Shown here: one piece after another, positions 21,494-32,746 of the stretch
Numbering within the stretch: position 1 is the first letter of the stretch
Layout: every line of letters begins with the position of its first letter
DNA from: Clostridia bacterium UC5.1-2E3
GTDB lineage: Bacteria > Bacillota > Clostridia > Lachnospirales > Lachnospiraceae
NCBI GenBank assembly: GCA_001304875.1
Contig: BBZO01000006.1
Location: 85,516-149,515 of the forward strand
Length of the DNA stretch: 64,000 nucleotides
Direction of reading: 5' to 3'
Program-made: the position numbers and the translations under genes
The notes under the pieces: model-generated
Seen by the model: the letters and a program-made list of their open reading frames with translations, nothing else
What the model was told of the DNA's origin: nothing
Databases searched by the model: none

Positions 21494-22075
21494 ATGATCC
21501 CCATCGAAAGACAGCTTGGCGAAGTGGCGGAAGTTATGGCAGGTGTGACAGGATTCGGAACGGTCGGTAACTACCGTTACAGAGTTGTCCAGCCAAACAG
21601 TTTTTCTGACACTGGCGTTATGGATACAGTCGAACCGCAAAACCGCAGCGACGAGATTTCTGAAAAGCAGAGGCTGGCGATCGGTGACATCCTCGTCAAG
21701 CGCCTGAACCCCTCGTTTGTACATGTTGTGGCGCTTGAGTCTGTTGGTACGGTCGCTTCTCAGAACTTGTTGGTCGTGAGACCGTCTGTCGAGATTGACC
21801 CATATTATCTCGGATACCTGTTGGAACAGAAAGAGGTTCTCGGGCAGGTTGAGCATGTGACCGGCAGTGCCGCGGCAATTAAAGCAATTTCGGTGAAAAA
21901 GCTGGCGGCGATTACAATCCCGATTATCTCCATAGCCGAGCAACGCAAAGTCGGAGAGATATGGAAGCTGAGCCGAAAGCGCAAAGAATTGCTGAACGAA
22001 TATATGGCCGAAAACGACCGCTTGGTGTCGATGTTGGCTTCGAAAATTATAAGCGGTGGAGGAAATGAACGATGA
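21494..22075 (+). CDS. half-length HsdS-like specificity protein
   Basis: The 193-residue protein carries one target recognition domain followed by one conserved helix (ISIAEQRKVGEIWKLSRKRK, then ELLNEYMAEND). That is half the normal HsdS length. Half-size HsdS proteins can act as dimers recognising symmetrical sites, or pair with a full subunit. Its stop overlaps the hsdM ATG by four bases, so it is translated with HsdM. A second, full-length hsdS lies further downstream in the same cassette. Confidence 0.8.
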   Translation: MIPIERQLGEVAEVMAGVTGFGTVGNYRYRVVQPNSFSDTGVMDTVEPQNRSDEISEKQRLAIGDILVKRLNPSFVHVVALESVGTVASQNLLVVRPSVEIDPYYLGYLLEQKEVLGQVEHVTGSAAAIKAISVKKLAAITIPIISIAEQRKVGEIWKLSRKRKELLNEYMAENDRLVSMLASKIISGGGNER

Positions 22076-23654
22076 GCAAGACAACTTCTCAGGATATTAA
22101 GGCAACCCTTTGGAAAGCGGCAGGAACGTTCCGCGGCACGATTGACGCCGCAAACTATAAGGATTTTGTCCTCTCCATGCTGTTTCTTAAATACCTGGAC
22201 GATACATACAAGGAGCATCTCAGAGCGCTGGAAGAGCGCTACAAGGGCAATGAGGTTCGTATCGAGCGCGCCAAAAAGAATCTCCCTTTGCTCTTGGTGA
22301 GAAAGAGCGCTTTGACTATCTGTACGATAACCGCTTTGACCCTAAGATCGGCGAGATGATCAACACCGCCCTCCAGGGTATCCAAGATAACAACGCCGAG
22401 CTGAGAGGTGTATTCCGCAGCATCAACTTCAACAGCGAGTCCATGCTGGGCAATCCGCAACAGAAGGTTACGAAGCTTCGTACCCTGCTGGAGGATTTTA
22501 AGCCGCTGTGCCTGGAGCCCTCTCAGATTGAGGTCGGCCCCGGTGAGGATCCTGCCTATGTGATCGGCGATGCTTATGAGTACATGGTTGGAGAGTTTGC
22601 GGCTGAAGCGGGCAAGAAGGCAGGTAGCTTCTTCACCCCGAGCATGGTTTCTGAACTGATGGGTATGCTGACCGCGCCTCGTGCGGGAGACTCGATTTAC
22701 GACCCCACTTGTGGTTCTGCTTCTCTGCTGATCCGTACCGCTCGTCAGGCTGGCAATTTGGATCAGGTTGCCATCTACGGACAGGAAATGAATGGTTCTT
22801 CTTGGTCGATGGCAAGAATGAACCTCTTTATCCACGGCATCCATGTCAGCGGTAATGATATTGCCTGGGGTGACACCTTGGCGAATCCCCAGCATCTGGA
22901 CTCTGACGGCAATTTGAAGCAGTTTGATGTAATCGTGGCTAACATGCCCTTCTCCCTCGACAAGTGGCAGAAGGCTTTAATCCCGGCGGTCAGGATGACG
23001 GTGCCAGCGACAAGGAAAAGAAGTTCAAGATGACTGCAAACCTCGACCGTTTCCATCGCTTCGACTGGGGTGTTCCCCCAGCAAGCAAAGGTGACTGGGC
23101 ATTCCTGCTCCACATGCTGCATTCTCTGCGCAGCAATGGCCGTATGGCGGCAGTTGTTCCCCACGGTGTTTTGTTCCGCGGTTCCGCCGAGGGACGTATC
23201 CGTCAGACCGTGATCGAGAAGAACCTCTTGGACGCAGTCATCGGCTTGCCTGCCAACCTTTTCTACGGCACTTCTATTCCTGCATGCATTCTGGTTTTCA
23301 AGAAAAACCGAGCCACCAACGATGTGCTGTTCATCGATGCTTCCGGCAAGGATGCAAACGGCAATCTGAGATACCGCAAGGACAAGAACCAGAACAAGCT
23401 GGATCAGTGCCATATTGACGACATTTTCCGTGCATACACCGAGCGCGTGGATGTGGAACGCTTCGCCCATGTGGCCTCTTTTGAGGAGATCGCTGCCAAC
23501 GAGTTCAACCTGAACATCCCCCGCTATGTGGACACCTTTGAGGAAGAAGAATTGATCGACATCGAAGAGGTGCAGGGCAACATTGAGCGCATCAAGGCCG
23601 AGATTGCAGTAGTCGAGGCCAGATGGCGCAGTATCTGAAGGAGCTTGGTTTATG
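22072..23654 (+). CDS. hsdM: type I RM methyltransferase subunit HsdM (system 2)
   Basis: The N-terminal domain reads LWKAAGTFRGTIDAANYKDF, then VLSMLFLKYLDD, typical of HsdM. SAM motif I is YDPTCGSASLL and motif IV is ANMPFS. One-base shifts near 22285, 22960 and 23620 break the frame. The last moves the true end to 23654 (ARMAQYLKELGL). The joined length is about 525 residues. It is unrelated in detail to HsdM of system 1, so the two systems belong to different type I families. Confidence 0.9.
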
Positions 23655-24495
23655 AGCGAACTTGTGAAATACAATGAACAGACCTTTGAAAGCATCAAGC
23701 ACATAAACGAGTACGGCGAAGAATACTGGCTGGCCCGCGAACTTCAGCCGGTTCTGGAATACTCGCAGTGGCGTCGTTTCTCGGATGCAATCGAACGCGC
23801 AAAACTCGCCTGTAAAAACAGCGGATTTGCAATCGAAGACCATTTTGCGACGTCGGCAAATGGTTGACATCGGATCCGGCGCAGAGCGTGAAATTGATGA
23901 TGTCATGCTTTCCCGATACGCCTGTTATCTAATTGTCATGAATGGCGACCCTCGCAAAGAGGTTATCGCCGTTGGTCAGACTTACTTTGCGGTCAAGACC
24001 CGGCAGCAGGAGCTGATCGACAATTATGATCAGCTGTCCGAAGATCAGAAACGACTGGCGATTCGCAATGAGATGATCGCCCACAACAAGTCTTTGGCAG
24101 AGGCTGCTCAGATGGCGGGCATTGAGGATCCCCGCGATTACGCAATCTTCCAGAACAAGGGCTATCAGGGCTTGTATGGTGGCCTCGGAGCGAAGGAAAT
24201 CCACGCCCGGAAGGGGCTGAAGAAAAGCCAGAAGATTCTGGACCACATGGGTAGCACCGAACTGGCAGCCAATCTCTTCCGTGCTACTCAGACCGACGAG
24301 AAACTGCGCCGCGAAAACATCCAAGGCAAGCAGGCTGCTTATGACACGCATTATGAGGTCGGTAAGAAGGTCCGCCAGACCATCAAGGAACTGGGCGGCA
24401 CGATGCCGGAAGACCTGCCCACGCCTCAGAAGAGCATTGCTCAGATCGAGCGCGAGCAGGAAAAGCGGAAACTGAAATCCGGCGAAGAGAAATAA
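23652..24495 (+). CDS. dinD: DinD-like DNA-damage-inducible protein
   Basis: The N-terminal Bro-like segment reads IKHINEYGEEYWLARELQPV, then LEYSQWRRF, followed by DDVMLSRYACYLIVMNGDP and FAVKTRQQEL. This order matches DinD, reported in E. coli to inhibit RecA strand exchange. Two one-base losses near 23848 and 23858 split it; restoring them gives DHFADVGKMVDIGSG. The joined length is about 282 residues. It sits inside the RM cassette between hsdM and hsdS, where it could restrain repair of cut self DNA; that role is speculative. Confidence 0.82.
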
Positions 24496-24575
24496 ACTAC
24501 CACTTATTTGTGGAGACGGTAGGGGCTTGCATCCCATTCGCACTAACCCATTTAAGAGCAAAGGAGATGATGCCA

Positions 24576-24713
24576 ATGGCACAGTTTATGAATACCCAGC
24601 TTTTCCCCGCAATTACCAAGGCGGCATCATTTGCCGCATACTCTGTCGCACTGCGTACCACCGGCGATGCAAGCTTCGCTACTGCGCTGCACGATTTACA
24701 GATAGAGGATTGA
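24576..24713 (+). CDS. 45-residue hypothetical protein
   Basis: ATG 24576 follows AAGGAG at good spacing. The protein begins MAQFMNTQLFPAITKAASFA and has a mildly hydrophobic middle (AASFAAYSVAL). It ends three bases before hsdS. I do not recognise it. The ribosome binding site and tight spacing favour a real gene, though the size leaves doubt. Confidence 0.4.
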   Translation: MAQFMNTQLFPAITKAASFAAYSVALRTTGDASFATALHDLQIED

Positions 24714-24716
24714 GTT

Positions 24717-25975
24717 ATGAACGAGTCAATCAAAAAACGAATAGAGGCAGTTCGCCGTGGCGAAGTACCGGAGGGGTACATTACCGAAAACCATCAGCTT
24801 CGCCCCATGGAGTGGCGGTATGAGAAAATCGGCAAATATTTGGAAGCTTACGATGAATTTTCAAATGACACAGGGGCATATCCGCTGGCGACATCATCCA
24901 GACAAGGACTGATGTTACAGTCGGAATATTATAACGATCAGCGCTATGAAGAAACAACCGGCGGGTTCCATGTGGTACCAGAGGGCTATGTTACTTATCG
25001 TCACATGAGCGATGATGATATTTTTCGGTTCAACGTCAACAGGATGGGAACACCGGTTTTGGTAAGCCCGGAATATCCTGTCTTTACAACATCGGATGGG
25101 TTGTGTCAGGATTTGCTAATTGCATATCTCAACAACATGAAGGAGTTCACGGCTTATTGCAGTGCTCAAAAAAAGGGCAGCACGCGTACAAGAATGTATT
25201 TCAGCCGCTTGGGTGAGTTTGTGATGCCCATTCCTCCTGTTTCTGAGCAGAAGAAGATTGCTGAGATTTTGGCTACCTGCGACCGGGTGATTGAACTGAA
25301 GCAGCAGTTGCTGGAAGAAAAACGCCGACAGAAACAGTGGCAGATGCAGAAATTGTTATCAGAGACGTCAGGCGTTAACGAGGTTAAGTTGTCTACATTG
25401 TGTTCAACTGTATGCGATGGAGATTGGATTGAAAGCAAGGATCAAAGCGAATCTGGAATACGCTTGATACAGACCGGAAATGTGGGTGTTGGCAGGTACC
25501 TCGATAAAGAAGGTCACGCGCGATTTATCAGCGAAGGAACTTTCAAAAGACTCAATTGCACAGAGGTTTTTGCTGGAGATATTCTGTTATCAAGACTACC
25601 CGATCCAATCGGACGCGCCTGCATGGTCCCCGACTTGTATACAAGGGCAATAACAGCGGTTGATTGTACGATTCTTCGTTTCAAGGATGTGGATGTGGCC
25701 GAATTCTTTCTGCAGTATGCCACAAGTAATGAATATTTCAACAAAATATCCATATTAGCAGGAGGATCCACAAGAACAAGAATCAGTCGAAAAGAGATAG
25801 AAAAACTTTTGATTCCTGTCCCCCCCAGCAAAACGGCTATGCAGAAGATCTCTAAAGGGTTATCGTTAGCGGATCAAGAGATTTCTGCGTTGGAACAAGA
25901 ATTGGCAGCTTGGCAACAAAAGAAAAAAGCCTGATGCAGCTTCTGCTGACAGGACTTGTGCGTGTGAACGCTTAA
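24717..25975 (+). CDS. hsdS: type I RM specificity subunit HsdS (system 2)
   Basis: This is a two-domain HsdS of about 418 residues. The first half ends with PPVSEQKKIAEILATCDRVI and a long charged helix. The second half ends with VPPSKTAMQKISKGLSLADQ and a helix. A missing T near 25931 hides the C-terminus, which reads LMQLLLTGLVRVNA in the next frame, a typical HsdS end. It is the full-length partner of the half-size HsdS at 21494. Confidence 0.88.
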
Positions 25976-25982
25976 GAGAAAA

Positions 25983-26008
25983 GCCGGTGCGGCGGCAACT
26001 GCACCGGC
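25983..26008. terminator. hairpin after hsdS
   Basis: GCCGGTGC pairs with GCACCGGC across a 10-base loop. No T tract follows, so it may be an attenuator or RNA-stability element rather than a full terminator. Confidence 0.4.
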
Positions 26009-26067
26009 ACCCTCAAATATAAGCGAGTATTATAAAAGGTGGTGAGGCCTATGAGGGAACAAAAAAA

Positions 26068-26101
26068 GAGTGCTTAAACTGCTGCAACAGTTTAAGCGCT
26101 C
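26068..26101. terminator. 14-bp hairpin before the GIY-YIG gene
   Basis: GAGTGCTTAAACTG pairs with CAGTTTAAGCGCTC (one G-T pair) across a 6-base loop. An A7 run precedes it, so on the minus strand it has terminator form. Nothing else recognisable lies in 25976-26178. Confidence 0.5.
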
Positions 26102-26178
26102 ACATAAGCAGACGGAAATCAACTTACATGTGCTATTGTAGCACGCGAGCTTGACATAAGTCAAGAGAAAGGAACCAT

Positions 26179-26535
26179 ATGGCAACATTAAATATGAATG
26201 GCCCTTACGAGCTGACAAGAAGTAAGATTAACGAGGTTGTTACCCGAACCAGTCCCGGAAACTATGCGCTGGGATACGTAAATAGCGAGAACACCTTTAT
26301 TGTTCAATATGTTGGCAGGTCGGATAGCGATGTAGCTTCTCGACTTAGGCAGCATGTTGGAGAAAAGTATAAGCGTTTCAAATATAGCTACGCAACTTCT
26401 CCCAAGGCGGCATTCGAGAAAGAATGTATAAATTATCACGACTTTGGAGAAAGCCGGCTGCTGGATAACAGCATTCACCCTGATAGACCTGCTGGCTCAG
26501 GCTGGAAGTGTCCTCGTTGTAGAATTTTTAGATGA
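26179..26535 (+). CDS. GIY-YIG-like small protein
   Basis: The 118-residue protein has GNYALGYVN, then VQYVGRSDSDVASRLRQH, then KAAFEKECINYHDF. This resembles the GIY...YVG strand pair, the following arginine/histidine, and the glutamate helix of GIY-YIG nucleases. The first motif is not a strict GIY, so activity is uncertain. The C-terminus has a CPRC pair. It starts at ATG 26179 behind AAAGGAA, within RM cassette 2. Confidence 0.55.
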   Translation: MATLNMNGPYELTRSKINEVVTRTSPGNYALGYVNSENTFIVQYVGRSDSDVASRLRQHVGEKYKRFKYSYATSPKAAFEKECINYHDFGESRLLDNSIHPDRPAGSGWKCPRCRIFR

Positions 26536-26544
26536 GGTGATAAT

Positions 26545-26778
26545 ATGCCAAGAAAAGAACATCATGTTGTCCCCAACCCTGATGGTGGTTGGGATGTGAA
26601 GCGTGAAAACGCGAAGCGCAGCAGTGGACATTATGACACAAAGCAAGAGGCCATGGAAGCTGGCCGAAGAATGAGTATCAACCAGGGTACAGAACTCATT
26701 CCCCACCGCAAGGACGGAACTATCCAGAATCCCAATAGCCACGGCAATGACCCCTGCCCACCAAGGGACAAGAGATAA
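26545..26778 (+). CDS. DUF2188-like protein
   Basis: A 77-residue protein begins with HVVPNPDGGWDVKRENAKR and continues YDTKQEAMEAGRRMSINQGT, then ELIPHRKDGTIQ. This is the DUF2188 pattern of a short beta-rich domain. The function is unknown. The ribosome binding site GAGGTGATA precedes ATG 26545. It lies between the GIY-YIG-like gene and hsdR. Confidence 0.7.
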   Translation: MPRKEHHVVPNPDGGWDVKRENAKRSSGHYDTKQEAMEAGRRMSINQGTELIPHRKDGTIQNPNSHGNDPCPPRDKR

Positions 26779-26847
26779 TCTGCATTAGGCCAGCGGGGCC
26801 TTGCGCCCTGCTGCGCCTTCTTATCATATCGGTCGGAGGTTTTCACT

Positions 26848-29800
26848 ATGCCGAATCATCAGATTTTTAATGAGCGTCCGGAATCCCAGGACAGAGCCCT
26901 AAAAGAATTGCAAGCTATGGGGTATCAATATATCCCCCGTGCAGAGGCCGAGCAGAAGCGCGGCCATCTTTCGCATGTCCTTTTCCCGGATGTCCTGAGG
27001 GAGTTTTTAGCGTCTCAGTCTTTTATGTACAGAGGCAAGCAGACGCCCTTCCTGATGAGGCCATTGGTGAGGCCATTCGAGAACTGGATGCTCCCTTGGA
27101 GCGCGGACTCATGTTCTCCAGCAAGGCAGTCTATGACCGCCTGATCTATGGAAAAAGCTGCGATGTGAACCTATACGACGGCAACACGCAGTCTTTTGAT
27201 ATTTCCTATATCAACTGGGACGAGCCGGACAAGAACATCTGGCAGGTTACCGATGAGTTTTCTGTGGAACGCTCAAACGGCAAGTATGCACGCCCGGATA
27301 TTGTCATCCTCGTCAATGGCATCCCTCTGGTCGTGATCGAATGCAAGAAGTCCAGTGTGGATGTAGAAGAGGGCGTGAAACAGAATGTCCGCAACTGGCA
27401 GCCGGATTACATTCCTCAACTCTTTAAGTTTACACAGCTGGCGATGGCCATGAATCCGGAAACCGTAAAATATGGTACTGCCGGAACTAAGCAGGAGTTT
27501 TACTGCAAGTGGCATGAAGAAAATGTACAGTGGCAGGAAGAAGCTGCAAAGCGCTATGTAGATGATGGCCACATCACCGAGCAGGATAAGGTAATCGTAT
27601 CCATGCTCTCCAAGCAGCGCCTGCTCAATCTGATTCGGTTTTACATTCTGTATGATAGCGGTGTGAAAAAAGTCGCCCGTTATCAGCAGTTCTTTGGTGT
27701 TGAAAATACGATGCGTCGCATCCGGGGAGAAGATGATTGCTCTAACCGAGGCGGCGTCATTTGGCATACTCAGGGCAGCGGCAAGTCCCTGACAATGGTC
27801 ATGCTCGTTAAGCGGATTATTGCCGACAAAGAAGTTAAGAATCCTCGTTTTGTGCTGGTCTGTGATCGTCTGAACCTGATCAAACAGCTGCGAGATAACT
27901 TCGTTCACACCGGCATGGATCCCGTAGAGGCAACTACCGGCCGTGGGTTGGTATCTTTGCTCAAAGATAGCGCAAATACACTGATTGCCACTACTATCAA
28001 CAAGTTTGAGGCAGCAGCAAAAGCTCGCGCAAGATCACAGACGAAAATGTTTTCCTCTTGGTTGACGAGAGCCATCGTTCTCATACCGGTGAGTTCCACA
28101 ACATGATGAACGAAGTGCTTCCCAATGCCTTCAAAATCGGCTTTACGGGAACTCCCCTGCTCAAGAAGGATAAAAGCAATACTTATTTGAAGTTTGGCAA
28201 ACAGATTGGTCGTTCTTATCGGTTTGAAGATGGGATTCGTGACGGTGTTATTGTCCCTCTGGTTTATGACGGTCGAGTTATTCCTCAGAAAGTAACCAGC
28301 GATAAAATCGATGATTACCTCAAGAGTATTCTCGCGCCGCTGACTGAACTGCAAAAAGAGGACATGCGCAAAAAGTGGAGTTCTTTCATGCACTTGGCGC
28401 AAACAGAACAGCGCCTGTCCATGATTGCGTTTGATATTCACGAACATTTTCTGAACTATTGCAAGCCTCGCGGATTTAAGGCTATGGCTGCAGTGTCTAC
28501 TCGTGCACTTGCTGTTCAGTTGGCGCGTGCCATCAATGGTCTGGGGAGTGTAAAAGCGGCTGCGCTGATCTGCGACGATTCCGTTTCTGCCGAAGGTGAT
28601 GAGGGGCTTGTCACCAAGAGTGACAAAGCAATTATCCGAGACTTCTTCAAGAACGAAGTCGAGCCGCGTTTTGGCACTAAGTACGATGATTATGAAGAAT
28701 ACGTAAAAACAATATTATTGGCGGTGAAGACATCGATATCGTCATCGTTCAAAGCATGCTCTTGACCGGTTTTGATGCGCCGTCTCTTGGTGTGCTGTAT
28801 GTCGATAAGCCGATGAAGGAACATTCTCTGCTGCAGGCAATTGCGCGTGTCAATCGAATTGCTGCAGGTAAAGATTTTGGTTTGATTGTTGACTATTGGG
28901 GCTTGTTTGGCAATCTGAACAGCGCCATGGAGATGTACAGCGACGATCAGTCTGGTCTGTCCGGCTATGACCCCGCTGATATTGCGGATTCCATCGCCAC
29001 AGCGGCAGAAGGTCAGGAAAAGCTGAAGGAAGCGCACAAGTTTTTGTGGGATTTCTTTGGTGATGCCTCCTTTGACCAGAACAATTCTCGGGCATGGGTT
29101 GCGTTTTTCGAAAACGAGGATCCTGCCGAGAGTGAAAAACTGAGAAAAGCGTTTTATGAGAGACTGGCAGCGTTCTCCAAGATGATGACCATGGCAGTCG
29201 GAAATTATTCTTTGTATCAGAGTGTCGGTTTTGAGCAGATGCAGAAATATAAGGCTGATTTGCTGTTCTTCCAAAAACTGCGCTCTGCGCTGATGATGGT
29301 CTACGCAGAGAAAGTTGATTTTAGCAAGTACGAAGATGGCATCAGAAGTTTGCTGAACACTTTTGTTACTTCTGAACCTGTTGAAATTGTAGTTGAGCCG
29401 GTGGCAATTCACGACAAGGCTGCAATGGACAAGCAGCTCGAAGAAGTTGAAGGACAGAAGGCAAAGGCGGCATACATCCATACACGCATTGTGTCCGAAC
29501 TGGAATCCAGAAGATATGAAGATCCTATGCTGTTTAAGCGGTTTTCAGAGAGAATCCGCGAGACCATTGCGGAATACAGAAGATCCAGAGACGAGAATGT
29601 ATATCTTGCCAGCATGAAGCAAATGGCAGAAGATCTCAGACAAGGATTTACCGGACATTCTTATCCAACTTCGATCTCAAATGATAGTGATGCCAAGGCG
29701 TTCTATGGTGTTGTCTCTGATACTCTTAAGCAGTATGGTCAGGATAATTTGGAATTCGATGATGCTGTTGGTAAGCTCGCGCTGGATATGAAGCAGGCGG

Positions 29801-29976
29801 TACAATCACTTGCTCGTGTCGATTGGAGAACCAGTACTCCCATTCACAAAAAGATGAACCAAGCAGTAGAGGATTTGCTGTGGGACTTCTGTGACGAATT
29901 CGGTATGGATTTGCCTATCGACAAGATGGATATCCTAATCGAAAATGCAATCAAGACAGCAATGAGCAGGTATTGA
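26848..29976 (+). CDS. hsdR: type I RM restriction subunit HsdR (system 2)
   Basis: The nuclease core is [20 protein letters not shown] (about residues 150-169). The motor has Walker [12 protein letters not shown], motif [11 protein letters not shown] and GFTGTPLL. Three one-base shifts split it near 27055, 28040 and 28715; the joined frame gives [21 protein letters not shown] motif V sequence. The joined length is about 1043 residues. The stop lies one base before the metallopeptidase gene. Confidence 0.9.
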
Positions 29977-29977
29977 T

Positions 29978-30692
29978 ATGGACTATTCAGTTACTGTAAA
30001 AGGAATCGTGTTGCCGGTGTCGGTTTCTTTGAAAAAAATGAAGCAAGTCCGGCTAAAAGGTGTTTCCTTCTGGCGAAATAAAGTTGTCTGCTCCGGTAGG
30101 AACACCATCGGATTGGATCATTGAATACCTAAATGACAAAACGAGTTGGATAGAAGAAAAAATGGATCTCTTTGTTCAAACTCGGGCCATCGAAAAAGAA
30201 GAGCATTTTGTATCAGGTTCTTCCACTCGTATTTTAGGACGACAGCTTACAATCCAAGTTCATAATGCGCACCGTAAACAGATTATACGCGAAGACAGTG
30301 TTCTTCATATATACACGCCGGAAACCGATCAACTTGCAATCGACAGACAAGTAAACAACTGGTGGCAAAAATCCTCTAAAGAGTATTTCCAAGATATTCT
30401 TAACTGCCTATATCCAATCGTTGAAAAGCATGGGATTGAGTATCCAGATATATGCGTAAAGAAAATGCGTACGTTATGGGGTAGCTGTAGCAGAAACAGC
30501 CATAAGATCAACTTGAACTTCTATTTGTACAAGGCAAGTGTTCCGTGTGTGGAATATGTTATCCTGCATGAATTGACGCATTTTCTTTATCCGCATCATG
30601 ACAAGGATTTTTATGATTTCCTCACGATACACATGCCTGACTGGCAGTACCGCAAGCAGCAACTTGATTTCGAGTTTGTGTTGGGGATATAA
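29978..30692 (+). CDS. YgjP/SprT-like zinc metallopeptidase
   Basis: The protein (about 237 residues) has the zinc-binding helix HELTHFLYPHHDKDFY near residue 198, with the HExxH-like HELTH and a downstream histidine. The preceding KMRTLWGSCS is also typical of YgjP-type (DUF45) proteins. A one-base shift near 30055 breaks the frame; the other frame reads VRLK then PSGEIKLSAPVG. Genes of this family often sit beside type I hsdR genes. The substrate is unknown. Confidence 0.82.
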
Positions 30693-30806
30693 ATTCAAAT
30701 TCATAGGTTAGGTCATCTGAACAAACTGATTGCAGAAGGCAACAATAAAAAATCGCGTATACAAGTTGAAAGCATGAATTCAGCGTCGTCCCTACAGGAG
30801 GTTTGT

Positions 30807-31319
30807 ATGAAGAAATTCAGAAGCAATCTCTATACCAAAGAAAAGATCGTCCTGCGGGATCATCGGCATCAGTATATAGAGGATAAAAATGGATATCTCT
30901 TTGCCCAAGCGATTTATCCTACAAAAATTAAGGCTGAAGATTTACCGGAATGGTATGTGTATGGCAGGTACTACAAGTGTTTCGGATATCTGTCTGCTAA
31001 AGGTGTCGTGGATATGAAATACGTTCCGAGTAAATTCAGTAACCACTTCCTGAAGGATGACTTCCTTTTCATCTCCTACAACACCCCGATTTCTGAAAAC
31101 CCAGAGGCAAACAGCATCATTGATATGTATGCTGGCTATGACGAGAGGATCTATGGAAATGAAATTCTTGATTTTCTGAAAGCTGCAAAGAAGCACTCTG
31201 CGTATGATATCTCGGAGATTGCGCAGATGCTTCAAGATAAAGCCGTCTGGATAGTGCAAACATTTCCAGAAGAATACTCTGGTTTTAAATTTGATGTCCG
31301 GTCCCTTGAAGAAAATTGA
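30807..31319 (+). CDS. unknown 170-residue protein
   Basis: ATG 30807 follows AGGAGG. The protein is soluble, mixed alpha/beta, with an aromatic-rich centre (EWYVYGRYYKCFGYLSAKG) and a helical C-terminus (ISEIAQMLQDKAVWIVQTF). I recognise no domain. It lies between the metallopeptidase and the interrupted TIR-like gene, so it is either the last gene of RM cassette 2 or the partner of the TIR-like gene. Confidence 0.6.
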   Translation: MKKFRSNLYTKEKIVLRDHRHQYIEDKNGYLFAQAIYPTKIKAEDLPEWYVYGRYYKCFGYLSAKGVVDMKYVPSKFSNHFLKDDFLFISYNTPISENPEANSIIDMYAGYDERIYGNEILDFLKAAKKHSAYDISEIAQMLQDKAVWIVQTFPEEYSGFKFDVRSLEEN

Positions 31320-31331
31320 AATCAAGACTTG

Positions 31332-31359
31332 TTGACAAATAATAACTTGTCATTATAAA
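31332..31359 (+). promoter_or_regulatory. promoter with overlapping dyad for the TIR-like gene
   Basis: TTGACA (31332-31337) and TATAAA (31354-31359) are 16 bases apart. TGACAA (31333-31338) and TTGTCA (31347-31352) form an inverted repeat within the promoter, a likely operator. The start codon with AAAGGAG follows about 20 bases downstream. Confidence 0.6.
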
Positions 31360-31624
31360 GACACCTGAAAGGAGATTAATGATGCCTAAAGCTAAAGTAT
31401 TTGTTATCATGCCTTTCTCTGACGAGTTTTTTTGAATCCTACGAAATGATAAAGAACCATTTTGAGGATGAATTTGAATTCTCTCACGCCGGAGACGAGG
31501 ACAATCAGCAAAATATTCTTGCTGATATTATTCCGCCAATCTATAGCGCAGATATCGTATTGGCAGACTTGACAGGCTTAAACGCAAATGTGATGTACGA
31601 ATTAGGTATTGCGCATAGCTTTAA

Positions 31625-32746
31625 GGCAACACCGCACAAAGGGGAAAAATGTGATATAATAAAGACATGGATAAGCAGATGAGTCTGTCGGGCCTGAGCG
31701 ATGAATTGAGCCAGGTGCGGACGAAGAAGAAAGAATTTCTGAGTCAGATAGAGCGCATCGTGCCGTGGGGAGAGTGGATCGAACTGATCCGGCCGCACTA
31801 TTACAAAGGAGAGCGCGGCAACAAGCCCTACGATCTGGAACGGATGCTGCGGATTTATCTGGTGCAAAACCTGTACGATCTGTCGGACATGGCAACGGTA
31901 GCGGAAGTGATCGACAGCCGTGCATTCTCGGAATTCTGCGGAGTGGAATCGAGCAATCAGGTGCCGGACGGCGATACACTGGGTCGGTTCCGGAATTTGC
32001 TGCTCCGCAGCGGGCTGCAGGAGAAGTTGTTTGCGCAGGTGGTATATCTGCTGCAGGAAAGAGGGCTGCTGCTGAAGAAAGGAACCATAGTGGACTCTAC
32101 CCTGATCGCAGCGCCGTCCTCGACAAAGAACAGGGAAAAGAAACGAGACCCGGAAGCACACTCGGTGAAAAAGGGGAATAGTTGGCATTTTGGCTATAAA
32201 GTCCACATCGGTGTGGATAAAGACAGCGGTTTGGTGCACACAGTAAAGGTCACCAGCGCCAACATCCACGATGTGACGATGGTGCCGGAGCTTTTAACCG
32301 GCGATGAGGATATCGTATATGGGGACAGTGGATACCTGGGCGCCGAAAAACGCGAAGACGCCGTTCTTTTCAATACCCAGAGGAAACGGATCCGTTACAA
32401 AATCAACAGACGGCCCTCGCAGAGTAAACACGCAGACAATCGTTCCCTCGCGCAAATCAAACGCCGCGAAAGGGGGAAATCCTCCGTACGGGCCAAGGTG
32501 GAGCATGTCTTTGGGGTAGTAAAGGGCCAGCTTCGATACCGGAAAACTAGGTACCGAGGTCTGCGAAAACAGATTGCCAAACTGAATATCCTGTTCGCGC
32601 TGGCGAATCTGATTCTGGCTGACAGGCGGTCCTGCCTGACGGCTTGAATCTGTGCGCCCGCATCGCTGATGGATTGGCCTACATATGCCCTGCCGGATGG
32701 AATCTTCCCGCAGGGCTTTTTCTTTTGCGTGTTCTGCGGTGTTGCC
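31625..32746 (+). mobile_element. IS5-family insertion sequence
   Basis: The 1122-base element has near-perfect terminal inverted repeats (GGCAACACCGCA) and is flanked by TTAA on both sides (31621-31624 and 32747-32750), fitting the 4-base YTAR target duplication of IS5-group elements. It encodes one transposase and disrupts the TIR-like gene. Confidence 0.85.
31667..32647 (+). CDS. IS5-family DDE transposase
   Basis: The 326-residue transposase is intact. The catalytic acids lie in TIVDSTLIAAPSS (first D), VYGDSGYLGAEKR (second D) and RAKVEHVFGVVKGQLRYRKT (E, with the Y-R-K/xR pattern of DDE enzymes). The C-terminus KLNILFALANLILADRR is typical. Integrity suggests recent insertion. Confidence 0.92.
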   Translation: MDKQMSLSGLSDELSQVRTKKKEFLSQIERIVPWGEWIELIRPHYYKGERGNKPYDLERMLRIYLVQNLYDLSDMATVAEVIDSRAFSEFCGVESSNQVPDGDTLGRFRNLLLRSGLQEKLFAQVVYLLQERGLLLKKGTIVDSTLIAAPSSTKNREKKRDPEAHSVKKGNSWHFGYKVHIGVDKDSGLVHTVKVTSANIHDVTMVPELLTGDEDIVYGDSGYLGAEKREDAVLFNTQRKRIRYKINRRPSQSKHADNRSLAQIKRRERGKSSVRAKVEHVFGVVKGQLRYRKTRYRGLRKQIAKLNILFALANLILADRRSCLTA

